Shown: positions 1-10,655 of the stretch, piece by piece
How the letters are laid out: each line of letters starts with the position of its first letter
How positions within the stretch are numbered: the stretch's first letter is position 1
NCBI GenBank assembly: GCA_036362985.1
Contig: JAYGXS010000003.1
Location: 81,874,270 to 81,938,269 of the forward strand
DNA from: Ligula intestinalis
Taxonomy: Eukaryota; Platyhelminthes; Cestoda; Diphyllobothriidea; Diphyllobothriidae
Direction of reading: 5' to 3'
DNA: 64,000 bases
Position numbers and translations under genes: made by a program
Notes under the pieces: generated by a model
What the model saw: only the letters and a program-made list of their open reading frames with translations
Told to the model about the DNA's origin: nothing
Databases searched by the model: none

Positions 1-70
1 CAACCTTCGAGATTGGGTATGACTGGCTGATGACGGCTAATAAGCCATAAATGGCCATTTCGGTCTCCCG
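1..70 (+). repeat. SINE-like repeat zeta, 3' part (cut by window edge)
   Basis: The first ~65 bases match, in reverse complement, the stretch at about 54717-54785, and more weakly the plus strand at about 37510-37600. The shared core runs from GAGATTGGGTATGACTGG through the TGACGGCTAATAAGCC segment to GGTCTCCC. Three copies in two orientations make this a dispersed repeat. I do not recognise the family. The 5' part lies outside the window. Confidence 0.6.
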
Positions 71-239
71 CTTCTTTTTCGGATCCACGTTTTCATCATA
101 TCAACTTTGTCACTATGTGACGGTCATTGAGAGTTTGCGTTGCGAGCTCCTTGACAAAGCGAAACTTAATTGTTCCTTGACTAGATCAGTGAAACACCTG
201 CATTCATTCATATATATAGATGAGGAATACATGATCGAA

Positions 240-560
240 ATATCTGGGATGAGGTTTGTTAACATACAGGACGTTTTGGTCACACACGGGAGTAAATTGC
301 CAAGGGTCGAATGCGTGTTTCGAGGAAGTTAATCCTAGTTCGCACAATTATATTCTTCGGCCACTTACGATGGCAGGCTACAGCTTACGGTATACTTCAC
401 GGTTTAATGTTATTAATATATAAACTCATTGTCGCATTTTATGCAAACAATATACTCGCACATCTGAAGTTTATTTGAGTGATCACGATTGAAATATACA
501 GATAGGGTTTGAAAACTGGTTCCAGTATTCCATCTTTCTCAGGAATTATTGTGCAGGCAT
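240..560 (+). repeat. Block alpha of duplicated repeat, copy 1
   Basis: The segment from GGGATGAGGTTTGTTAAC to the CATGTGCCCTGCCAACTAGG region aligns by eye over its length with 1796-2160. Shared landmarks are GACGTTTT near a CACACRYGGGAGT run, GAGTTAATCCTAGTT, a GATGGCA..TACAGCT stretch and a GTGAAATATACAG stretch. Divergence is considerable, so the duplication or the insertions are old. No protein is recognised in it. Confidence 0.7.
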
Positions 561-1215
561 TGCATGTGCCCTGCCAACTAGGATACATAAAATGCTTCAG
601 TGGTTTATTCTTATTTTAAAAATTGGGCAAAAAAATTTAAGTAGTGCATTTCCTTTACCTCTTGTCCCAGTATTTTGTCCTACACAAACGGCGGTTAAAG
701 GGGTTTTGGAATGTGGAAGCAGGATAGGCAGTGAAAGAAACTTGTTAAAATAAATGTAAAGTGGAAAATGTAGTCGAATATACTTCCCTCGGTTGCAGAG
801 AGTTAGTTGCTGCGCAGGTTAATTGTCGGTGTACACGGCGTTTCGCGTCACGGACTATACTAATCCAACTCCAGAACAGTAGGTTTGAACTCAAGTAAGA
901 TGAAAAAGACCACTTTCTTGCCGTCATAATATTTTTTTTAGAAATGTCACGAAAAGTGTATTTTGATAATTGTGTTTTGCAAGACGTTTTAATGATAATA
1001 TGGATTATGAAAATCTACAGATATAAATCAAAATCACTCCTGAATAGAATAAATTAAAAATAAATGTGGCAGTTATAAAAGTATAGTCCACTGCGTATCC
1101 TAATTCCCCACTCATAAAACTCCTATAACCACATCTCTCGTAAGCCAAAATGCTGGGAGTAGGAGTATTTTAGCTGCACTACTTTAATTGCTGTTGCCAA
1201 AAAGTGTTCAACATA
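561..1215. repeat. Extra sequence between blocks alpha and beta of copy 1
   Basis: In the second copy, alpha is followed by beta after only ~45 bases. Here about 600 bases intervene, so this is probably an insertion. It shares pieces with 6490-7120. The stretch around 830-895 (ACTATACTAATCCAACTCCAG) is the reverse complement of about 6860-6925, while 1140-1215 (CAAAATGCTGGGA) matches 7060-7120 in the same orientation. The pieces suggest a mobile element with inverted parts, but its ends are not defined. Confidence 0.45.
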
Positions 1216-1740
1216 TTTACCTGCAAGCTTAGAGAAGGAAGAGTAGTTGGGAAAGTATTTAATATACTATGAAAGTAGACATAGTAATATCCGTTTGCAG
1301 AACCCTTGCCCGTAAAACCGGCATTCCAATAGTCTTCTGAAAGGGCGGCTTTTTTGCTGGAACAGGAGTAAAATCTTCTCTACGAGGGGATAAAAAACCT
1401 AGGGCAGCCCTTATCTGACCTTTGTGTTGGTTCGCTGTCGTAGGTCACCAGAAAACGCTGCAGTACAGTTTCTGCAATCTTTTTAATGTACACCCGTAGC
1501 GAGAAGCACAGTAAAGTTGCAAGGTTTAAAAAAACACACCGAAATGTCGACATAAACTACCACGAAACCAAAACAACATCACCAAAAATGGGTCCTTAGA
1601 CAGGCCTGCCCCAACGCCTGATGGCGATAACGAAGGCACTGATATTAGCCCCCCCCACGCGTTCTCCCTCCTCTCCAGTGATAACCATCGGTAGACCACT
1701 GGCGTAGGCAATGTGGCTCAGACGAGGGACGCGCAACTGT
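1216..1740 (+). repeat. Block beta of duplicated repeat, copy 1
   Basis: About 520 bases align clearly with 2206-2735. Both begin with CAAGCTTAGAG.AGGAAGAG, pass through CATTCC.ATAGTC and GAAAGGGCGGCTT, and end with GGCTCAGACGAGGGACGCGC. Short minus-strand frames are open in both copies and give similar peptides (RENAWGGLISVPSLSPS in two of them). This hints at past coding potential, but no family is recognised. Confidence 0.75.
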
Positions 1741-1795
1741 TGTCTTACAAACTACTGAATACATATGTATATGAGTACTACACAAACGAAGTGTC

Positions 1796-2160
1796 TAAGA
1801 TGAGGTTTCGACTAACAAAATGGACGTTTTAGACACGCATGGGAGTCCACTGCCAGGGAAAAATGCATGTTCCGAAGGAGTTAATCCTAGTTTGCGCATC
1901 AAGTTCCTCGACCACTAGGGATGGCAAAGTACAGCTCACTGTGTGCTTCACGTTTTAAAGATATTGTCCTACCAGCTCCTTGTGGAATTTTATGTGAAAA
2001 ATCTACTGTCGCATCTGAGGATTAGTTGGGCGATCGTAAGTGAAATATACAGCGAGAGTTTGCAAATTGGTTCCACGAATCGACTGTCCAAAATTCCACT
2101 CGAATTAATTTGCGGGCTTCACATATTTTCTGCCAACGAGGGTAATAACATACTTTAAAC
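1796..2160 (+). repeat. Block alpha of duplicated repeat, copy 2
   Basis: Homologous to 240-560. Copy 2 has alpha and beta nearly contiguous, so it probably shows the original arrangement. No gene is supported. Confidence 0.7.
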
Positions 2161-2205
2161 AATTTCACTAATATTGAATCTAATTTTAAAACTTATTCCA
2201 CCTAT

Positions 2206-2735
2206 TAGCGAGCAAGCTTAGAGCAGGAAGAGAAGTTGGAAAAATGTTTAATATAATATATAAGTCAATATATTAACATCCGTTTGCAGAACCCTTTTCC
2301 GCGAATCCCGGCATTCCGATAGTCATATGAAAGGGCGGCTTATCGTCAGGACAGGAAGAAAATATTCTCCACGAGAGGATAAAAAACCCAGGGCAGCCCT
2401 CATTCGTCCTTTGTAATGGTACGCTGCCGTAGATGACCGAAAAAAGATTCAACCCGCTTTCTGCAATACTTTTACATCTAAAGCCAATTTTCTGTCTTTG
2501 GAAACACAATTATGTGTAAGGTTTAACAGCGCACCGAAATGTCTATAAAGACTTCCACCAAACCATAACAACAGCGCCAAAGCTGGTCCTTAAACAGGGC
2601 TGCCCTACCGTCTGATGGCGATAACGAAGGCACTGATATTAGCCCCCCACGCGTTCTCCCTCCCTTCCAGTGATAACCATCGGCAGACCGACTGGCATAG
2701 GCGATGTGGCTCAGACGAGGGACGCGCAACTGTTG
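2206..2735 (+). repeat. Block beta of duplicated repeat, copy 2
   Basis: Direct repeat of 1216-1740, offset by about 990 bases. The short overlapping open frames on both strands are low-complexity by-products and are not called as genes. Confidence 0.75.
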
Positions 2736-3195
2736 TTGGGACTTCACTTATGTACACACTGTTTTCTTGTGAAATGCGCGCAGCAGTTGTTCCCAGCCTG
2801 AGCTTTCTTCGAGCGGCCTGTCTGGCCTGCCGTTTCTGCTCGAAAACGTCCGGACACCCATCCACCCACCCACCTCTCGCTCTCCCTCGCTGGCTCCTGA
2901 TACGAAGAAATGAGGCAAGAAAACGTAAACGCAATGCTACGCGATGTACATGTGCACGCATGTGTGTCGGTGTGTTTGTGACTAAAGCGAGAAGTGTTGC
3001 TGGTGATTAACAGTTCCGGTAGCGGGGTAGTCCGTGACACCCCTTTCTCTCCTATAACAGCTTTCGCTGACGCAGATTCTGCTAGCTAGGCGTTTTTTGT
3101 CTGTGTCTGAGGGGCATAAAATAACCCGGTAAAAGAAACGTAGTAAACTAAAAATGGCAACAGAGAAAGCAGATGTATGCATTCTTCACTGTTTT
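2736..3195. other. Unannotated, relatively GC-rich stretch
   Basis: Contains a C-rich run (CCATCCACCCACCCACC near 2858-2874) and a TGTG-rich stretch. Overlapping frames of 98-131 codons are open on both strands, which fits composition bias better than a gene. No function can be supported. Confidence 0.4.
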
Positions 3196-3800
3196 TTCTA
3201 CAAAATACGTTGCAACAATGCAGACTGTAATAACGTTGGATAAACAGGTCGCAAATTGCAGACATGCCTAATAGATCACAAACTGGCAGTCCGGAGTCTT
3301 GACCCTAACTCGAAGCTTGATACACGTATTGGAGAGACTGGCCACAAGTTCGATACCCATGGAACAAACATCGTAGGCCGAGGATAATTTAGAGCGGAAA
3401 AATTGACGCTTGAGGCACGGTACTCAGACGCCACCTGCGTAAATAGGCAGCTGGACCTCATTACAGCCTAAAAAGTCATACGTCATTACGTAATTGAAGA
3501 ACAGGAGATGGTCAAACTGAGGTCAGGATTTGCAGGCGAGGACAATTCTGTGATAAAACCATCAAAAGAGGGAGCCGGGTTACTAGCACCCTCTACCGTC
3601 ACGCCAAGCCAAAATCCACACGCAGGGCCAAACAACGAATGGAGAAAAATCGATCAGCCCAAGGCCAATAGGTACAGCCGCAAAGTTTAACTTGCTGATC
3701 GATAAAGTCATTATTCGTTACGACAAAGGACAGCTGGCCCAACTGTCCGAAACGTCAGGAAACCTAAAAATCTATTCTGGTGAGCGGAAGATGAACTCTA
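3196..3800 (+). pseudogene. PLE fragment P1: GIY-YIG endonuclease relic and terminal repeat (family B)
   Basis: Broken plus-strand translation gives IGETGHKFDT, then a glycine-rich linker, then LTLEARYSDATCVNRQLDL. This lines up with the nuclease C-terminus of the fragment at 25690-26440 (LMLEAWYSDASSINRHLDL). PLE nucleases of this type nick target DNA to prime reverse transcription. Stops and frame changes make the copy non-functional. The 3' part (3690-3800) contains a hairpin GGACAG (3728-3733) / CTGTCC (3743-3748) followed directly by GAAAC, and it ends with a segment (ATTCYGGTGAGCGGAAGATG) also found at 40930-40955 and, inverted, near 39010-39030. No RT remains. Confidence 0.7.
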
Positions 3801-3849
3801 AAGTATAGCTGTTTTGCGGTTGATCATCTCCGCGCAGGACAATGGGCTA

Positions 3850-4530
3850 ACTATGATTTTGAGAGAGAAGTTGTTCCCATAGAAGCAAACATGCGAGTCC
3901 CAGGAAATAATTGAGAAGACGATGCGATCGCTCGGACAAGACTTTTATTCGTCTGAAGTTTCGACAGCCGTCGCGGAGGCTTCCTCAGAGAGACATCGGC
4001 GGAAACAGTAGCAGAAAAAGATAATACATGCAAAGGAAATTGCAGTACTTATAGGATACAGTAATTACTGCACACTTGTGACAATAAAACGAAATTGTCC
4101 TCTTGGGCGTTACTCGCTTGATGACCGGCATATGGGCCGCGACCTGTTGAAATTACATCACGCCTGGTGGAGTTGGACCTGATTATTTATCGGCCCTTCT
4201 GGGTCCTTAGTTTTTACATAAGATGACGCGATTACCTGTACGTTCCCTAAGTAGCGACTTGCTTTGGCTTAACTGAGTCTCAGCACCGAATATAGATTTG
4301 AAATATAGTTTAAACTTGTTTATGATCAGGAGGCCCGTGAACTATGACTCAAGTAATTTGCGACTCACTTGATTGTCACTTCTTGCGAGAACGTCGGCTT
4401 CATAAAATGTTAATGGTTTACCGGGTGTTGTCATCACTCCGCCGCACTGCTGCCGCGTTTTCGGCAAATAGCGGCTGAAGAAGTCTTCCCGTTTCTTTGA
4501 CGTAATTTCTTCGACCGCAACTGCACCAGA
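3850..4530 (-). pseudogene. PLE fragment P2: GIY-YIG endonuclease relic and terminal repeat (family E)
   Basis: The minus frame 4342-4656 ends with YEADVLARSDNQVSRKLLES, matching the conserved AEILARGDNRVSRELLES of the endonuclease at 42278-42715. The N-terminal GIY-YIG motif is not visible. After a stop, degraded sequence leads to a terminal repeat at 3850-4010. There the minus strand reads CTGAGGA, one base, an 18-nt slot (3963-3980), then GAAA. This is the hammerhead-like layout seen in other copies, here with a perfect CUGANGA. Peptide similarity (SSQLFPGTRMFAS) links this terminus to family A. A second copy of this family lies at 61790-63310. Confidence 0.75.
3959..3988 (-). ncRNA. Hammerhead-like motif in PLE P2 terminus
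   Basis: On the minus strand the order is CTGAGGA (3988-3982), one base, 18 nt (3980-3963), GAAA (3962-3959). CUGANGA and GAAA are the two conserved core strands of hammerhead ribozymes. The 18-nt slot should form helix II but is only partly self-complementary here (CCG-CGA-CGG at its centre). Helices I and III could not be shown by eye, so activity is doubtful. Confidence 0.45.
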
Positions 4531-4539
4531 TCTTCGAGA

Positions 4540-5390
4540 CGACACAAAATGTTTATTGCCGTGGCAGTGGGTCATTTGGTTTCCGTTACAGGGACGCGAG
4601 CGGCGATGCACTGAGAGCCTACGGCCGGAAGCGCACACCAGTTGATCCATTTCCACAGACCGGCCGCGCAGGCCATCGCCTCGAACACATTTAACGCTCG
4701 CTGCCTCACAGTTGAAGTACAGATATTCTAGAAAAGTGCCACAGGACTGCAGCGTGGGAGAGTTTAAACCAACGTGCAGACTAGAACCCTCATCGCACGC
4801 TTTAGGCCAGGATTGTTCTAGAAGGACAAGAGCCTAATAAATAAGCTGTTGTGGACAAGCTAAACAATCTGTTGTATCTGAGTTTTCCTCAATAAAGTCC
4901 TTGTCATCAAAGCCGGCTGTTTGCCTTCTTCTTCTAATTAGTCCGAGAAATAGCAGTTTCATTATCTGACGCCTTATTAATGTCTCCTGCCTATGTGCGA
5001 TCCGAAATTGAGGCACTACTCAAGCTGTTGGTCGTTTTATTCACTTTTGAGGTCCCGTGAAGCTATTATGGTTGTTTTAAATGAGGTGATCGGTTTTGAC
5101 CCAAAGATGAGTGCAGTTCATTTAAGTGATTGCGGTATACTGCCATATAAATAACTTTGAATCGTATGCTGGCTTCGAAGTTCAACCGACATGCACTTCC
5201 AAGAAGAACACTAAAACCAAATTATGCAATTTTTCACTGGAAAAAAGTCCATTTACTTACTGGAACAGGCTTGAATTCTTTATTCTGTTTAGGAATCCTT
5301 GGCAAGCTTTTTATTTTACTGCAATTATCAATCAGCTATTCAAACGACTGGCCATTTAAGTAGCCTAAGATTGATCAGAATTTTTTGCTC
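4540..5390. other. No gene recognised
   Basis: Short frames on both strands only; none resembles a known family. The 5' part borders the PLE relic at 3850-4530 and may include more of its decayed upstream sequence. Confidence 0.4.
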
Positions 5391-5780
5391 ATTGCCCTCG
5401 TAAGCAATAACTAACTAAAATTAAAATTTGCTAACTTAAAACAATTTCAACTAAAATACAGTAAAAAACCACAACTTAAAACTAGTCTTAAACTAAAATC
5501 ACGCTTATATAACATAATACAAAGTTAAAGTTAACCAATAAACCTGAATTAAGATATAAGCAAGCTAAACAAAGCAAAGCACTTTAACTGCAGTTAAGTA
5601 AAATAGTAAAGTGTTTAATTCAAAAGTGACTCAACATGGCTAAAAAATCTCAAATTTAAGTAAACAACACAATAAAATCAATTAAATTATCTCAACTTAA
5701 ATGAAATCTGAAACACTAATAAAACTACAAAACAAAATAATGAACTTAAAAGAATTGGAAATCTAAATAGATATCTAAAA
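5390..5780. repeat. Degenerate ACTTAAA / CTAAAA-rich tract
   Basis: About 390 bases are dominated by variants of AACTTAAAAC, ACTAAAAT and similar words on the plus strand, with A strongly exceeding T in places. It looks like a decayed simple repeat rather than random AT-rich DNA. No reading frame of note crosses it. Confidence 0.5.
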
Positions 5781-6485
5781 TGAACCATGACTATAAAAAA
5801 CCTACAAACTCTTTATAAATTATTTATTGCACGCTTTTCCATTGCCAATTAAAAGATTATTTAAATAATTCAGGAAACTAAATTAAATGCCCACCTTTGT
5901 GTGAAAGGGTTTGTCCAGTACACTTATATTTTTGGATGCTCTCCTCAGATCGCCTACACAGCCAAGTCTACACACGCCCCCATTACAATGAATGCTTTAC
6001 CACTGTGCTTATGTACAACAAATCTCAGACAGCTCTTACGCCGTTACGCTTTTCCTAGGGGCATTAAGCCGCTGAAGGGGAGTGTTGGCTCATCAATGGC
6101 TCCCCCAGTATTTTCTTTGCATTTTTCTAGCGCGGCTGACAGAAGGCAGAAACACCACTGAAGTAAAGCAAAGTACATTTGACTTCAATAGTGTCGGCAA
6201 AGGAGGCATGATGCGCTGGGTGTGTCCTGAGTTCACAGCAAGGTATTCAATACCCACGTGTAGTCACTAAAGGCACCGACATAAAAGTGGGCATTTCAAG
6301 CAAGAAGTCCGTAGGGGGCTGTACGCAGAGAGCACTTGACTTCAATTTAACAGGGAATTGGATGGACAGATGGAAAAAATGCACATTTTCTCTTATTGCT
6401 CTGTGTCCACTTACTGCCAGACGTTCCGTCTCCTGAGTGTTCACGACGACCATGGGCACAACACTACTTGCAGATACTAAACCTG
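5781..6485. other. No gene recognised
   Basis: Contains 62-86-codon frames on both strands with no recognisable domains. No RNA gene or promoter element can be supported. Confidence 0.35.
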
Positions 6486-6489
6486 TCAT

Positions 6490-7120
6490 CTATTCCATAA
6501 AATTTACAGTTCTAAATGCCGCAGAACAGTAGGCTTAAAACCTCGATATAACAAAAACGGCAACAGTAGCTTATATAGGCCCATTCATTAGGCCCTACTT
6601 CCTGCATGTCTTCTTACGAAAACGGTGGTTATAGGGTTTTATGGATAGGAATTTAGGACATGCAGTCGAATATACTTTAATTAAATAATCAATGCATTTT
6701 TTATTGCAGTTAGAAATGTTGTTGATTTTTATATGTAGATTTTCCCAATCAGCATTAGCAATTAACTTATTGCAGAAAAATCCGATTATAAAATTGCAAA
6801 TTTCTCGAATTTCCCAAAAAATTGAAATGGTCGTTAGGAAGTAGTCCATTTCATTTTACCTGAGGTTCAACTTACCGTTCTGGAGTTGGATTAGTATAGT
6901 CCGCGGCGCGAAGTACCGCGCACACCTTCAATTTACATGCGGAACAACCTGCTCCCAGCGGCCACGGGAAGCTAATTCAACTACATTTTTTAACTTTACA
7001 CTTACTTCTTGAAATTTCCTTCTCTGCCCCATAAACTATAACAACCGTTTTTGCGGGACAAAATGCTGGGACTATTATACATTAGTCGGCCTACACTAGC
7101 TACTTTTGCCACAAAAACGT
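6490..7120. repeat. Dispersed repeat related to 561-1215
   Basis: AGAACAGTAGGCTTAAAACC at about 6522 faces a reverse-complement relative at about 6862-6885, roughly 340 bases apart. The segments at 6860-6925 and 7060-7120 match 830-895 (inverted) and 1140-1215 (direct). The pattern fits a short non-autonomous element with inverted parts; terminal bases and target duplication were not resolved. Confidence 0.4.
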
Positions 7121-7292
7121 TTAACACTTGAGGGTCAAATTCAAAACAAATGTCAAATGTCCAGAATATTTTTGATGAAAGTGGAAATAAGGGGAATAAT
7201 ATGAAGGCGTACGAATACAGAAGGGTATTTGACGCGTAAACGTTAGCTTTCTACAAACTCTCCTTAGGCCATTGCATTTATTTTAGAAGAGG

Positions 7293-7960
7293 TTAAGATA
7301 TCATGAGGGCAATTATGTGCATAAGTACAAGCAAATTAGTCGCGGAAAAAGGGTAGAGGTTTGGAGTTGATAGTTTCTGCTGGTTACGAGGCAATGAGAG
7401 TTTGTTGAATCCGGAGAAGTGGAGGGTGGGAGAAAAAGAAAGCACGGAAAGATGCAGGCAGTTGTGTAACCATCGGCCATGCCAAGCTCGGAGCCTGCTG
7501 GAGGTTCTTTTGAGCACACAAAGTGGCGTCCTCAACTGGATAGCGGTTGCTTCTGCTATTGCTGGCAACCGCTGACTCAGGTCTTTGGGTAGTTTGATGG
7601 GACCTTATAAATTACCTTGAAGATTTCACTGGGATCCATACGATGACCGGAGTTAACCATACGGACAAGGATAACGCTGTCGATGCTTATAATTTAACAT
7701 TTACTCACTCATGCCGCAAGGTGCTTTCGTATTCTTTTGGATAAGCGCCGACTCGTGCGACCAATATAACCTGCTTCACAGGAGCACGTAAATGAGTAGA
7801 TGCACATAAAAGTTGTATGTGCTGGCAGCCCATCTTTAACTTCGCTGTGCAGGCCCGAACAGGTTCAGAATAACACACGAACCTACACTCCAGTATGTAA
7901 CATTGTGTTTTTGTTGTTGATGACACTGGTCGCACGGGCACTATCTTAAAGGCCAGATAC
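7293..7960 (-). pseudogene. PLE fragment P3: GIY-YIG endonuclease relic (family C)
   Basis: Minus-strand reading around 7820-7725 gives CIYSFTCSCEAGYIGRTSRR followed by LSKRIRKH. This is the Cys-rich lead-in and GIY-YIG core typical of PLE endonucleases (YIGRT, Arg, then a basic-His helix). A stop follows. Downstream, about 7568-7460, the frame reads MPAIAEATAIQLRTPLCV, which matches LLAMAEAAAIRLHRPLLC in the fuller copy at 46009-46452. No RT region is left. The nearby minus frame 7705-7941 is the same DNA in a shifted frame. Confidence 0.75.
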
Positions 7961-9530
7961 GTGTTTTGCCGGTATTCTGCCCTATTTGAAACAGTTGCGA
8001 TGGGTCCGGCTCCTCAGTAGTTCCACTAGTGTTTCCTGATTGCTTTTGGTTTGTTATAGCTGTTTTTGAATTTCAGCACTCAGGGATAGTTGGGGAACCC
8101 ACTGAGCAGAACCCGTCACAGTTGTTTCAAGCAGCGGCAGAATACTGACGAAATACTTGTGTAGCCTTTACGCTTCCAAATGTGGTGCCAGTACGATAAA
8201 TGATAATATGAAAGTTTTACTTCGTATGAATTTGAACATTGGCATCCCAAGACATAACATTTGGTAGAAGAAATTATTTGGGAGTTGATGTAATTTGATT
8301 GAATTTCATATGTTTTTGAAATGCTTTTTTTAAAGAAAGCAACCACAACAACTAAAAGTCTATGATCTACTAAGAACTTACTTTTATATACTATTCAGAG
8401 GCCGTAGTCAGTTCACCATTGATTTTGCCATTTTCGGGTACAAATTGATGTGTAGGAAACTACACAGAATCAAAACACAAATCGATAAAATAGCATACTG
8501 AGACTCTGCATCAAATCTTAGAAATTAAATATATTTTCGCGGATTGAAATTTTACCATCGACAAAATCAATTTCGACATAATCAGCCCGCGTTGAAAAAT
8601 TCGACGAAGTTGTAGCAGACTGCTTACTTCTATGCCAGTTCTCACGGCCAAACTTGAAGCAATTAAAGCAAGATTAATTTTAGGAAATTGCTTAAATTGC
8701 ATGTATAATCGGGCCACCATGTGGTCAAACGAATCTTCAATTTGCCTCGTAAAAAAACACGGTATGGCCAGTCGGTCGTGTGCGCGGTGACGGTGGCGGC
8801 ATTGCCAACGTGCCTGGCGTCGGAAACTACCCCAACGTCTGAACACATTAGACCTGTTGTCAAGACGCGAATTTTAACCAGCACGGTGACAAAAAGTGTA
8901 TCGTAAATCAAATCACACAGTCTCCATGTTTTCCGAAAGCCGGTCAGCCAGCGAGCAAGCAACGTTTTTTAACGTTCAGGCAGTTCGAGCCGTTTGCAAA
9001 CGTTTTTTCTTGCCTGAAAGTGCTATTTTAATTTTGCTTTAACGTGTCTTTGAATAACACAGTCAAACTGAATGGCTTGTTTAAATCTCACGTGTGCCGC
9101 CAGAAACGACTGGGAAATAGTTCAGACAGAGTGGCAGACAAGATTCCGAAGTCAATAAATAGTAAATACTGTCGTGATCTGTCATAATGCCACATTGAAT
9201 CAATAAACATTTGATTTTTCCACATGCCTGACTGTCAATTTCATGCTTCATGTCCCAAGTTCTGCGAGCCTTAGAGTTAAAAAGCCGACTCACATCCTCC
9301 TTTGGCAATTAAATTGAAGTTAAGAAAATTTCCATCAGAAATTTCTATTCAGAAGAGCAATTGGTGATGTTATGTAAATTTCCAATAAATACTTATCAGA
9401 CCGGCACATTTAGATGGGAACGGATTACACATTAAACCGTGGTCATCTTTTCGTACAAGTCAGTCGTGGATATAGGGCGGAGGGATCGATAAGCGAGGGT
9501 TAGTTAAGAGGACGGGGGTTGGTGCAGCCA
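7961..9530. other. No gene recognised
   Basis: AT-rich, with short frames on both strands. The 99- and 111-codon minus frames at 8511-8962 overlap in different phases and show no known motif. Nothing further is supported. Confidence 0.35.
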
Positions 9531-9536
9531 GTCTGC

Positions 9537-9575
9537 GGGGGGGGGGGAGGCAGGAGGAGGGGGAAAGGAGGGAGA
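9537..9575 (+). other. G-rich tract with quadruplex potential
   Basis: A run of 11 G is followed by GG, GG, GGGGG and GGG runs separated by short spacers. This could fold as a G-quadruplex. It lies at the edge of PLE fragment P4. A G-rich segment occurs at the matching position of the tail in the fuller copy (46048-46070), so it belongs to the element's 3' tail. Confidence 0.5.
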
Positions 9576-9639
9576 CAAAAAGAGCACGGACGAGTGCATG
9601 CCGTTAAGTGACTCTCAGCCACACCTGACCTGGAGCTAA

Positions 9640-10000
9640 TATGAGGATCTTTTGTGCTCCCAACGCTGGCTTCATCAAGCTCTTGCTAGCAAGCACTTAG
9701 ATAAGGTAGGACCTTTTAGGTTACTCGAAAGGCTTTATTGGGGTTCACGCAATATCTGGAATTAACTATATGAGCCAGAAAAGTGTTGTTTATACTCCCG
9801 ACGTTAGTTTTTCCAGACATTCCGGAAGGTGTTCATTTATCCTTTTGGATAAGCATCGACCAATGTGACCAATATAATCTGCTCCACAGGAGCAAGCAAA
9901 ACAGTGGCTGCACGTGGAGGTGGTATGAGCCGGTAACCTATCCTTACCTTCCGATGCAAAAATGGGTTGGTTGAGAATAATAGCCAAACTCCCACTGCTG
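9640..10000 (-). pseudogene. PLE fragment P4: GIY-YIG endonuclease relic (family C)
   Basis: The minus frame 9790-9987 reads LPAHTTSTCSHCFACSCGAD, then YIGHIGRCLSKRINEHLPE. This is the family-C signature: LPAQTTS lead, Cys pairs, YIG core, and Arg plus EH in the following helix. The second Gly-Arg block has decayed from GRTSRR to GHIGRC. The part toward 9640 is degraded and follows the layout of 46190-46400. The RT region is missing, so the copy is 5'-truncated and cannot move by itself. Confidence 0.75.
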
Positions 10001-10329
10001 AATTGGTTTGTTAAACGGCTTGGTCAAGGCGTCATTTCAATAATTCACTTGCCTTTCCCATATAAATGTACTGGACCGACGAAAGGTTAGTGAAAACCTA
10101 CGTGCGCTTTCCAATTACTCTCCTGAAGTAAATTGAACCTGTAGTAGTGCGTTGGACTGCTGTTTAAAAGGTTGAAGTCGAGCCTTGGATGGCGCAGCGT
10201 CTGGAGTTCAGTATAACCGGCTGATGACGTCTTTTGACCCAAAAGCAACTTTTCTAGGCAATTTTTATTTGTCTTCATGACTAACTGCTGTGCAGCTGTT
10301 GGTGGGACTTGAGAGTGGGCCTAAATGGA

Positions 10330-10485
10330 AAAAAAGATGGGTGATTTCGCCAAAAGAGGAGAATTTTCGAGTTCCAGGAAGCAGTTCAGAAGAAGAAGCG
10401 ATAACTGGGGCAAGAGGTTTATTCTCCTGACATTTTTGGATTTCCTCGGGAATCCTTAATCATACGTAATAGTAACAGGTAATTA
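10330..10485 (-). repeat. PLE terminal repeat P5 (family A), minus
   Basis: Matches the terminal repeat at 42100-42230: GTTCCAGGAAGCAGTTCAGA, an AAGAAG..GCGAT block, then the hairpin GGATTTCCTCGGGAATCC (10438-10455). On the minus strand ATGATTA, one base and the 18-nt slot are followed by AAAA where other copies have GAAA. A peptide-level match (SSELLPGTRKF) also remains. It joins P6 head-to-head near 10486-10490. Confidence 0.75.
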
Positions 10486-10489
10486 GCCA

Positions 10490-10655
10490 TCACCGCACCA
10501 ATTAAGACCTCAAGCGGTAGCTAAAGAAACTGACAATTATAGTACGCATTCGGATTACCGCTATGAACTATGAATACCGTGTAATCTGTGCTTGTATCAT
10601 CTTGATCTGCTCATGTCTCAGACGGTTCTACTATTACCTATGATTAAAGATTCAT
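10490..10655 (+). repeat. PLE fragment P6 (family A), plus
   Basis: From GCCATCACCGCACCAATTAA through the ACAATTATAGTACGCAT.CGGAT block to CCTATGATTAAAGATTC, this matches 52083-52250, the end of a family-A endonuclease frame and the start of its terminal repeat. It stops inside the hairpin. P5 lies immediately upstream in the opposite orientation, making an inverted junction. Confidence 0.8.

Noticed and set aside
2605..3040. Overlapping 98-131-codon frames on both strands
   Set aside because: Several phases and both strands are open together in a GC-rich, low-complexity stretch; no domain is recognised.
3728..3748. Family-B hairpin followed by GAAAC as a tenth member of the 18-nt hammerhead-like set
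   Set aside because: The stem is 6 bp with a 9-nt loop (21 nt in total) and the preceding bases (CGACAAA) do not fit CUGANGA; kept only as a hairpin within P1.
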